From positions 1 to 6,515 of the forward strand of contig JAQVEI010000142.1 in NCBI GenBank assembly GCA_028697695.1: a stretch of 6,515 bases of DNA, read 5' to 3'. The position numbers were made by a program, and so were the translations under genes. This document shows positions 1 to 6,156 of this stretch, piece after piece; positions within the stretch are counted from its first letter, which is position 1, and the number at the start of each line of letters is the position of its first letter. The notes below the pieces were generated by a model. That model was given only the letters and a program-made list of their open reading frames with translations, was not told where the DNA came from and did no database searches. The stretch comes from Lentimicrobiaceae bacterium (GTDB taxonomy: Bacteria; Bacteroidota; Bacteroidia; Bacteroidales; Lentimicrobiaceae).

Positions 1-497
1 TTTTTATAGGTATTGAGTGCCGGATAAATTTTCACCCTGCCTGCAAACAGAGATATACCGCTTCGGTAAGGTATTTTTGCCATTACAAAACGTTGGCGGG
101 GCAGTATCCGGATGTTATATTTTCCTGAAAGTGCGTTTATCTTCAATGTATCTGCTTCTTTCACAATAATTCCTGCTTCAGCTTTAAGGGCGGGGGTATC
201 GTAATTGCGCGGATTGTTTTTATAATAAATAAATCTTGAGGCGGCCTCTATTCCTTCTTTGGAGCTAAGTACCGTCTTCAGGCTGTCCATAGTGGTGCGT
301 GCGCCTCCATAAGGTCCCGAGTAATCGGCATACACCATGAAATAAGGCCCTAAAACCTCTTCTTTTACTTTGGCATTGCTGAAAAATCCCGACCAGGCCA
401 TGAAGACGACCGCTGCCGAGGGTAAAGTGAGTACTAAGATTACGAAAGAGAGGAAAACTCTTTTGCCTCTGCTGTTTTTATGATAGTTGCCTGGCAT
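1..497 (-). CDS. Membrane-anchored GyrI-like (TEX264-like) domain protein, 3' end beyond window
   Basis: I translated this gene by hand, because it runs off the left edge without a stop; 165 residues are visible. The ATG at 497-495 is the first in frame after a TAA at 503-501, so the start is well fixed. Residues 1-13 are basic, residues 14-35 form one hydrophobic segment (membrane anchor or uncleaved signal), and the rest is soluble. From about residue 50 the pattern is that of a GyrI-like/effector-binding domain: GPYFMVYADYSGPYGG (50-65), a helix to about 86, FIYYKNNP (89-96), then the strand AEAGIIV (106-112). Residues 140-165, with AKIPY, RVKIYPALNTY and a short link, resemble the end of the GyrI-like domain of eukaryotic TEX264 as I remember it, and the single N-terminal anchor matches too. 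GyrI-like folds often bind small hydrophobic ligands; the ligand here is unknown. No recognisable promoter lies in the 110 bp upstream. The domain call is fairly confident; a cellular role cannot be given. Confidence 0.8.
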   Translation of the reverse strand, partial: MPGNYHKNSRGKRVFLSFVILVLTLPSAAVVFMAWSGFFSNAKVKEEVLGPYFMVYADYSGPYGGARTTMDSLKTVLSSKEGIEAASRFIYYKNNPRNYDTPALKAEAGIIVKEADTLKINALSGKYNIRILPRQRFVMAKIPYRSGISLFAGRVKIYPALNTYK

Positions 498-607
498 TTT
501 TTAATTTGGATTAGGATGTTGAAGTAACATAAATCCGAAAACGGCAATTTTGTTCAAACGGTTTTTGTTGCTTTATCCATAAAATGATACAGGCCGGTTC
601 CGGTCTT

Positions 608-1090
608 TTAACCTTTCAGCACAAAAGGGAGGTGTCCGGCTTCGTGCATGAGCAGCCATTTTTTTCTCTCTATACCTGCGGCATATCCGGTAAGCCTGTT
701 CTGTGAACCCAGCACGCGATGGCAGGGTATAGCGATAAGCAAAGGGTTGGCGCCTACCGCAAGCCCGACAGCCCGGGCGCCGTTTTTAATTCCCAATTCA
801 CTGGCAATTTCGCCATATGTTTTTGTTTTACCATAAGGTATGGCTTTTACCATTTGCCACACGGCTTTTTGAAAGGGGGTTCCTCCATCTTCAAGCGGTA
901 AATCGAAAGTTATGAGGGTGCCCGCAAAATAGTCGTGCAATTGGGCGGCAGCCGGAGCCAATGCAGGAGAAACAATCTCCGGAGCGGTGGCTTCATCAAA
1001 AGAAATCCTGTATATCAGGCCATTACGCGATGCGATAATGAGCCTGCCCAATGGTGTGGAAATGGTAGACAGGCCGGTGTCGTCAATCAT
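608..1090 (-). CDS. ogt: Methylated-DNA--[protein]-cysteine S-methyltransferase (O6-alkylguanine repair)
   Basis: This 160-residue cytoplasmic suicide enzyme transfers the alkyl group from O6-alkylguanine (and O4-alkylthymine) in DNA to its own cysteine. The active site IPCHRV is intact, with the acceptor Cys at residue 123 and His 124. Upstream lie the helix-turn-helix part (TYGEIASELG, 91-100) and GARAVGLAVGANP (104-116), which carries the arginine finger (Arg 106) and the conserved Asn 115. Glu 150 in LLMHEAGH fits the glutamate of the Cys-His-Glu relay. Residues 1-65 form the short, poorly conserved N-terminal domain. There is no Ada-type zinc or AraC domain, so it is the stand-alone Ogt form, of normal length. 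Its ATG follows the stop of the upstream carrier gene by a single base (TAA G ATG), so translational coupling and shared transcription are likely. No strong Shine-Dalgarno sequence or separate promoter is visible. Confidence 0.95.
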   Translation of the reverse strand: MIDDTGLSTISTPLGRLIIASRNGLIYRISFDEATAPEIVSPALAPAAAQLHDYFAGTLITFDLPLEDGGTPFQKAVWQMVKAIPYGKTKTYGEIASELGIKNGARAVGLAVGANPLLIAIPCHRVLGSQNRLTGYAAGIERKKWLLMHEAGHLPFVLKG

Positions 1091-1091
1091 C

Positions 1092-2693
1092 TTAAAATCC
1101 GTTTAATTTCATGGTAACCGTAGGTATCAACAGCAAAAATCCAAGCACAATAAGGATAATCATCAAAGGAGTAATCCATCTCAGCCATTTGTCGAAAGGA
1201 ATTCTGGCAACACCCAATGCTCCTATCAGCACACCCGAAGTAGGGGTTATCATATTGGTAAATCCATCGCCAAATTGAAAGGCCATCACCGTTGCTTGTC
1301 GCGACAAACCGATTAAATCGGAGAATTGTGACATGATGGGCATGGTTAACGCTGCTTTTGCTGAACCGGATGGAATAAAAATGTTGATACCCGTTTGAAT
1401 TAAATACATGGTGCCCACCGTCGCGATGTTTCCCAGGTTGGCCATAGCTCCCGACATGCCATGTAAAAGGGTGTCGATGACCTGCCCGTTTTGCAGGATG
1501 ATGATGATGCCGCCGGCCAGGCCAACCACCAATGCAGCGCTGGTGATGTCTTTAACCCCATCCAGAAACAGGGTGGTGATTCGGTTTGGCGAATAATTCA
1601 TGGAGATGCCCGAGAGGATACCCAGCGCCATAAACAGGGTGGCAATTTCCATAACATACCATCCGTAACCCATTACACCCACAATTAAGAGAATAATGGT
1701 GAATGAGAGCAGGTTAAGGATGAAAAAGTGAACCGATTTTTTCAGTGACAGCCATCCTGAAACAATAAAAACAGCGGAAAGCACCGGGAAAACGGGCCAG
1801 ATAACGGAGGCATTGCCCACCGAAAGGGTAGTAAAGGGGTATAAAAAAGCGACGATAACACCGCTGATACCCAGCGCGATAAAGGTAAGGATTGCCGATA
1901 GGGGGCGGTGGTAATCCACCTGTTCGGAACTCTCTTGCTGACGTGCCCTCCAATAGGCATCATTTTCATAGACCAGCGATCGTTCCGGTCGTTTCTTAAT
2001 GCGGCTCATGTATCGCAATATAAAAGCGATGCCCACTATATTGATTACTACCCAGCAAAAAAGGCGGTATTCAATGCCAGAGAAAAGAGGCAAATGAGAC
2101 AGCCCCTGTGCAATGCCGATGGTGAAAGGATTGAGCAAAGCGCCGGCAAAGCCCAGCGCAGCCGCTACATAGCAGATGTATAGGCCCACTATGGAGTCGT
2201 AACCCATTTTTATGCTCAAAGGAACAAATATAATGACAAAGGCGATGGTTTCTTCACTCATCCCAAAAGTAGCGCCGAATATGCTGAACATTAGTATGAT
2301 AAGGGTAATGATGATGTTATCGGTACCCAGTCGGCGGAAGATTTTTACCTTATTCAATGCTTCCGCCTTTCGCAGAAATGCCATAATGCCTACATCAATT
2401 GCCTTGCTTTCATTCATTATCCAAAAGGCGCCTCCAATCATCAGGATGAACACTATGATGTCGGCCCGGTCAACAAAGCCATCGAAAAATGCGGAGAATA
2501 TCTGCCAGGTTTGAGGTTTCCCGGGCGCATAGGTGAACGAATCTTCGGTAACCACCTCGCGGGGAGTGCCGTTCACCACGACAGTCTCGCGCTCGAAATA
2601 ACCACCGGGAACTACCCAGGTAAGCGCTGCCGATATCAGGATAAGGTAAAATATGATGACGTAGGTATGCGGGAATTTCCGTTTTTGTGACAT
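1092..2693 (-). CDS. YfcC family carrier (DcuC / C4-dicarboxylate anaerobic carrier superfamily)
   Basis: This is a polytopic inner-membrane secondary transporter of 533 residues with about 13-14 hydrophobic segments. The N-terminus (KKR-type basic start, helix 10-28, VPGGYF at 28-33) and the membrane motifs FGATFGMSEETIAF (139-152) and LLNPFTIGIAQG (186-197) in the first half are typical of YfcC. So are the mirrored signatures FIPSGSAKAAL (439-449) and FGDGFTNMITPTSG (474-487) in the second half. This two-fold layout with re-entrant Ser/Asn/Pro hairpins is characteristic of the ion transporter superfamily. The substrate cannot be read from the sequence; family members are annotated variously as C4-dicarboxylate, basic amino acid or peptide carriers. 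The centre is unusual: residues 266-340 carry about three hydrophobic segments before the familiar GYGWYVMEIA motif (342-351), more than I expect. A TATATTTG promoter lies 19 bp before the ATG, and ogt follows after one base. Confidence 0.88.
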   Translation of the reverse strand: MSQKRKFPHTYVIIFYLILISAALTWVVPGGYFERETVVVNGTPREVVTEDSFTYAPGKPQTWQIFSAFFDGFVDRADIIVFILMIGGAFWIMNESKAIDVGIMAFLRKAEALNKVKIFRRLGTDNIIITLIILMFSIFGATFGMSEETIAFVIIFVPLSIKMGYDSIVGLYICYVAAALGFAGALLNPFTIGIAQGLSHLPLFSGIEYRLFCWVVINIVGIAFILRYMSRIKKRPERSLVYENDAYWRARQQESSEQVDYHRPLSAILTFIALGISGVIVAFLYPFTTLSVGNASVIWPVFPVLSAVFIVSGWLSLKKSVHFFILNLLSFTIILLIVGVMGYGWYVMEIATLFMALGILSGISMNYSPNRITTLFLDGVKDITSAALVVGLAGGIIIILQNGQVIDTLLHGMSGAMANLGNIATVGTMYLIQTGINIFIPSGSAKAALTMPIMSQFSDLIGLSRQATVMAFQFGDGFTNMITPTSGVLIGALGVARIPFDKWLRWITPLMIILIVLGFLLLIPTVTMKLNGF

Positions 2694-2712
2694 GAATAAA
2701 AAGTTTGAGGGG

Positions 2713-2720
2713 CAAATATA
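2713..2720 (-). promoter_or_regulatory. Bacteroidota-type -7 promoter element for the carrier-ogt unit
   Basis: The minus strand reads TATATTTG here, an exact match to the Bacteroidota sigma-70 -7 consensus TAnnTTTG. It ends 19 bp before the carrier's ATG, which would give a short leader of roughly 12-14 nt. No good TTTG -33 element is found 19-22 bp upstream, so the promoter is supported only by the -7 octamer and its position in a 139-bp intergenic region. Confidence 0.55.
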
Positions 2721-2832
2721 ATGAATTCCGGCAACCGGTTTTCAGTTGGACCTGTTCTGCTGCGCCACGCATCCCGGGCGCCAACAAAATTCAATGTAAA
2801 GCCGGCCTGCTGCTTTTATTCGGGCTGCTGCC

Positions 2833-3570
2833 TTACTTCTTCAGCGATGCCTTGGTAAAGATATACTCCGGTATGTCTGCATCAAACTCTAATTCAGTCA
2901 CCACGAAGTCGGTGCCCTTGCCCTCTTTAAGCATGTCTTTATAATTCATCCTTGTGGGATACCAGCGGTTGCCATATTGCTTTATCCCGCTGAGGGTTAC
3001 CTTTTTAAGTAGTTGGCCGCTTTTGGCGAATAATTCTTCTTTCAGTGGAACATAGCGTTTCTGGTCTATCCAGGTTTTGCGTTTTTCGTAGGTGGCATTG
3101 TCCACTTTGGCGGTAAGCTCCAGTATCCAGGTCTCACGGCCATCAATGGTTTCTTCCCCTGCGATTTTGGCGTGATATATTTCAGTCATTTTGCAGTTTT
3201 CCATCATATCTTCGTAGGAGAGGTCGGAGCCCATCACCGATTGCCGGAGCATGTGGCCCGAAAGCTGAATGGTGCGGTCGGTGGAGGGAGAATAAATCCA
3301 TAAGCGATCCTTAATTTTCAGCATTTTGGTGCCTTTTTCACGCTCGGGCGACAAATATTCGGTGAATGATTTCTCATGGCCTTCTGCATAACCCTTTGCG
3401 GTGATGGTGCGGGTGCTGCGGCGGCCATAAATAACCATCTCTGATGTGGAAATAAGGGTTTTCGACGTCATGTTGGCGTCTACCTTTTTCAGTATGGCAT
3501 CTGCATCGGGTGTGCCTTGTGGCAGGGCAAACAAGCTGATAATAAAGGTTATAAGACTCAGAGTATTCAT
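2833..3570 (-). CDS. Outer membrane lipoprotein-sorting protein, LolA-like
   Basis: This 245-residue protein is predicted to be periplasmic. Residues 3-16 are hydrophobic (LSLITFIISLFAL), which suggests a signal peptide, although no Lys or Arg precedes it. There is no lipobox cysteine, so the mature protein should be soluble. The body is a series of beta strands, as expected for the LolA/LolB-like half-barrel that shields lipid or lipoprotein acyl chains. The stretch GTKMLKIKDRLWIYSP (80-95), followed by LRQSVMGSDLSYEDM (108-122), is the hallmark of the LolA-like family often encoded beside FtsX/MacB-type ABC permeases. It is not orthologous to classical short LolA, so I give no symbol. The ATG is fixed by the SDR stop two codons upstream in the same frame. 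It shares a transcript with the SDR and lies downstream of two FtsX permeases, which suggests that it works with that ABC system as the periplasmic carrier. Confidence 0.87.
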   Translation of the reverse strand: MNTLSLITFIISLFALPQGTPDADAILKKVDANMTSKTLISTSEMVIYGRRSTRTITAKGYAEGHEKSFTEYLSPEREKGTKMLKIKDRLWIYSPSTDRTIQLSGHMLRQSVMGSDLSYEDMMENCKMTEIYHAKIAGEETIDGRETWILELTAKVDNATYEKRKTWIDQKRYVPLKEELFAKSGQLLKKVTLSGIKQYGNRWYPTRMNYKDMLKEGKGTDFVVTELEFDADIPEYIFTKASLKK

Positions 3571-3576
3571 GGTGTG

Positions 3577-4488
3577 TTAAATTTTATAGTTGAAACTGGT
3601 TAACTGCTCCGATACTTCCCACAGCCTTTTGGACACCTGCCTGTTATCCGATAGCCTGCTGCCCTTCACTTTCACGGCCTCACCTTTCCATTGCTGCCAT
3701 CCATCCGGCCCCGTATAGTCACCCCCTTCAATGTCGGCGCCCAGTGCAGCATATAAGATTGGTTTGGCTCCATCTTCGGGCGATTGTACCATCAATAAGC
3801 GGATAAGCGGGCCAAGAATGCCGGTAATGACAGCCGGCACATGCTTAAACAGGCTCGTATCCGACATACCGGGATGTGCCGCCGCTGAAAGTACTTTGCT
3901 GCCCGATTTATCCAGCCGGCGCTGCAGCTCTTTGGCAAACATCAGGCAGGCCAGCTTGCTTTGGCTGTAGGCGGCAAAGGCGCTGTACTTCTTTTTAAAA
4001 TTCAGGTCATCAAAGTGAATTTTTCCGTTTTTATGCGCGTTACTGCTCAATGAAACCACCCTTGAGCCGGGCGTTGCCTCGAGCAGGGGAAGCAGCAATC
4101 CGGTCAACAGAAAATGTGCCAGATAGTTCACGCCCAACTGGTTCTCAAAACCATTAGCGGTGAGTGTGTAAGGCGGAATCATAATGCCAGCATTGTTGAT
4201 AAGTAAATCGAGCCTGTCATGCTTTTGCATGTATTCGTCGGCAAAAGCATGCACCGAACTGAGTTTACTCAAATCGAGATGCATCAGTTCAGGTTTGGTT
4301 TCAGGCTGTTGCCGGATGATTTCCCTGCGGGCTTTGTCGCCTTTTTCCAAATTGCGACAGGCCATCACCACTTTAATGCCTTTTTTGCTCATCGCCAATG
4401 CGGTTTGAAAGCCGAGGCCGTCGTTGGCGCCGGTTACTATGGCTATCCTGCCGCTCTGTAGAGGTATATCCTGTATGTTAAATGTCAT
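3577..4488 (-). CDS. Short-chain dehydrogenase/reductase (retinol dehydrogenase / WWOX-like subgroup)
   Basis: This 303-residue cytoplasmic NAD(P)-dependent oxidoreductase has a complete classical SDR signature. The cofactor loop is TGANDGLG (19-26), followed by a long ACRN turn (43-46) whose Arg favours NADPH, then LDLSKLSSV (71-79), NNAG (98-101), the structural Asn 121, the catalytic Ser at 148 or 149, and YSQSK with Tyr 174 and Lys 178. HPG at 205-207 closes the active-site region. The overall pattern is that of retinol dehydrogenase, protochlorophyllide reductase-like and WWOX-like SDRs, whose bacterial members mostly have unknown substrates. The N-terminus MTFNIQDIPLQSGR fits the family, and the ATG is 62 bp downstream of a TATATTTG box. 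The LolA-like gene follows after 6 bp, so the two are probably one transcript. Nothing in the sequence tells which lipid or carbonyl compound it acts on. Confidence 0.9.
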   Translation of the reverse strand: MTFNIQDIPLQSGRIAIVTGANDGLGFQTALAMSKKGIKVVMACRNLEKGDKARREIIRQQPETKPELMHLDLSKLSSVHAFADEYMQKHDRLDLLINNAGIMIPPYTLTANGFENQLGVNYLAHFLLTGLLLPLLEATPGSRVVSLSSNAHKNGKIHFDDLNFKKKYSAFAAYSQSKLACLMFAKELQRRLDKSGSKVLSAAAHPGMSDTSLFKHVPAVITGILGPLIRLLMVQSPEDGAKPILYAALGADIEGGDYTGPDGWQQWKGEAVKVKGSRLSDNRQVSKRLWEVSEQLTSFNYKI

Positions 4489-4549
4489 GTATTTAGTTTT
4501 TAGTGTTGAAAATACCGTTTAAAGGCGGTGTTGCTTTTTTTGAAGTTCA

Positions 4550-4557
4550 CAAATATA
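4550..4557 (-). promoter_or_regulatory. Bacteroidota-type -7 promoter element upstream of the SDR gene
   Basis: The minus strand reads TATATTTG, matching TAnnTTTG exactly, inside the 158-bp gap between the second permease and the SDR. The implied leader is about 55 nt. A clear TTTG -33 element is not present at 19-22 bp. If active, it makes SDR plus LolA-like a transcription unit separate from, or additional to, the permease operon. Confidence 0.5.
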
Positions 4558-4646
4558 AGCATTTACACACCCGGGTAATTTCCGCGCAAGCGCATGGCTA
4601 TAGACAAAAAAGCTACCGCATGATATTGCCACATTCGTTTGTAGGT

Positions 4647-5921
4647 TCAAACCTCCAACTCCTTAAACAGGGTGGCTGTTTCACGTTTATAAATCCCAAT
4701 GCCTGAGAGCATATTGCCCAGCACCATGGCAAAGAGGCCAGGAATAAAACCCACATAGAACAGACCGGGTGTGACCCTTGCCCGCATTATGGTAGGCATC
4801 ATCATACTTGTGTCGGTCATTTTATCGCCAATGTCTATGCCATGCACCTGCATGTAATACGTAATCGCCAGTCCAATGGCAGTGCCAATTACCGAGCCAA
4901 TTATCCCGATAAGTACAGCTTCAAGTACCATTGAGCGGTATATGTGACCTTTGGATTCGCCCAGGGCCAGGCGTATGCCATACTCCTGATAGCGGCGCAA
5001 TCCGCCCAGCAAACCGGTGTTCCAAAGTACCAACGACATGGCAAATACAAATATAATCACGAAAAGTGCGGAAAAACTATCCACATAGTCCAGGTAGCCG
5101 GCCAGGTTATTTTGATCGCGAAGCGGCAGCATCACCGGGGCAAATTCGTCGGTGGTTGGTGCATAACGTTCATTAAAAGCCTGGCTGATTTGGTGGGCTT
5201 TTTCATCCAAATAAACACCTTCATCAAAAAAACCGGTCAGTTCGCCTGCACCATCCGGCATGTCGAGCATGGTTTGGGCATCGCTCAGGTCGATGATAAT
5301 GGCTCCTTTATCCATAAAAGATGAGCCAAACTTCACCATTCCACTTATGGTGAAGGTCATAAAGGTCATGCTGCCATTCATGGTTGCTCCAACATAGGTC
5401 ACTTTGTCGCCAACGCCCAGGTTAAGTTTGTCGGCAAAATCATTGCCAATAAGTGCTTCGCCGGTTTTTTGGGGTACGCGGCCTCTTTTGAGCGATGATT
5501 CGATGTTGAGGCGTTCAATTTCTCCGCTGCTTTTATTGAAGATCTCAATGGCCATACCTGAAGCCGGCCCCTGTCCGCGGGTTTCGCCCGTGGAGTCAGG
5601 CACATCCAGTAAACCCCCGAAACGGATGCGTTTGACCCAGTGAACATCGGGAAAATCTGTTCGCAGGGTGTCCAGAAGCTCATCCACACCCAACAAAGCC
5701 AGATCATTGGGCAATTGCTCCTTGTCTTCGGCATACGCACGGCTCATCACCTTTACATGGCCTGTATCAAAACGGGCGTTCTGATCAATGATGTCGCCCA
5801 TTACTCCTCTGATAAACCCGCTGAGCAGTATGGTGAGGGTTACCCCCATAGTGATGATGATGATGGGCAATAAACTGCGGTTTTTATCCCTGAGGATGCC
5901 GCGAAGCAAGAATTTTATCAT
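4647..5921 (-). CDS. ABC transporter permease, FtsX/MacB (LolC/E-like) type
   Basis: This 424-residue inner-membrane protein has the four-helix layout of type VII ABC permeases. It has one N-terminal membrane helix (about 17-38), a large periplasmic MacB-PCD-like domain (about 40-275), and three C-terminal helices (about 281-305, 328-352, 383-407). The cytoplasmic coupling segment GLRRYQEYGIRLALGESKGHI (306-327, gap-free) follows the second helix and is the FtsX-family hallmark that contacts the ATPase. Such permeases do not carry substrate through the membrane; they drive lipoprotein extraction or periplasmic efflux partners mechanically. The start codon is supported by an AAGGA sequence 7 nt upstream. 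A second, different permease of this type ends 235 bp upstream, so the two probably form a heterodimer, as LolC and LolE do. The ATPase is not in the window. The substrate is unknown; the LolA-like gene downstream favours lipoprotein or lipid traffic over drug efflux. Confidence 0.9.
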   Translation of the reverse strand: MIKFLLRGILRDKNRSLLPIIIITMGVTLTILLSGFIRGVMGDIIDQNARFDTGHVKVMSRAYAEDKEQLPNDLALLGVDELLDTLRTDFPDVHWVKRIRFGGLLDVPDSTGETRGQGPASGMAIEIFNKSSGEIERLNIESSLKRGRVPQKTGEALIGNDFADKLNLGVGDKVTYVGATMNGSMTFMTFTISGMVKFGSSFMDKGAIIIDLSDAQTMLDMPDGAGELTGFFDEGVYLDEKAHQISQAFNERYAPTTDEFAPVMLPLRDQNNLAGYLDYVDSFSALFVIIFVFAMSLVLWNTGLLGGLRRYQEYGIRLALGESKGHIYRSMVLEAVLIGIIGSVIGTAIGLAITYYMQVHGIDIGDKMTDTSMMMPTIMRARVTPGLFYVGFIPGLFAMVLGNMLSGIGIYKRETATLFKELEV

Positions 5922-5928
5922 AATATTT

Positions 5929-5933
5929 TCCTT
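5929..5933 (-). promoter_or_regulatory. Shine-Dalgarno sequence of the second permease
   Basis: The minus strand reads AAGGA here, 7 nt before the ATG at 5921-5919, within an A-rich leader. It is the only clear Shine-Dalgarno sequence in the window; the other genes have none, as is usual in Bacteroidota. It supports the chosen start. Confidence 0.5.
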
Positions 5934-6156
5934 TTAAACCTTTAACGGGATGCATACTTACAATACTGTTTCATCCATTCCCCAAAAAAATGGCCAATTC
6001 CATGTTTACATCATGCCGCATGCACTGATTTGCTTTTAAACCGTTTTTACATGCCAGACTGAATGCCGGTTTCATGATAGTTTATTTTAAAAAATTTTGA
6101 ATACAGCGTAATCATTCATATTAACAGTTTGAGGATTTGCATCCGTGAAAAGCTCA

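Noticed and set aside
521..535. TATGTTAC on the minus strand as a -7 box for the GyrI-like gene
   Set aside because: It departs from TAnnTTTG at the last two positions, and the TTTG upstream is at a poor distance.
590..610. Possible hairpin AGGCCGG/CCGGTCT after ogt
   Set aside because: On the transcribed (minus) strand the stem has a mismatch and no T-tract directly follows, so it is too weak for a terminator.
2212..2514. 100-codon open frame on the plus strand
   Set aside because: It is antisense to membrane helices of the carrier; its Met/Ser/Ile-rich product is typical of reversed transmembrane codons.
2762..2781. GC-rich inverted repeat (GCGCC, 10-base loop, GGCGC) downstream of the LolA-like gene
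   Set aside because: The stem is only 5 bp and no T-run follows on the minus strand, so I do not call a terminator.
4600..4620. Minus-strand T-run (GCTTTTTTGTC) just after the second permease, as a terminator
   Set aside because: I could not find a stable stem immediately before the T-run.
4944..5324. 126-codon open frame on the plus strand
   Set aside because: It lies wholly inside the well-supported permease on the other strand, has no recognisable motif, and its composition is that of an antisense shadow.
5971..6075. 34-codon open frame on the minus strand in the gap between the permeases (starts MKPAFSLACKNG)
   Set aside because: It has no ribosome site, no clear membrane or signal segment and no family likeness; an open frame this short is expected by chance.
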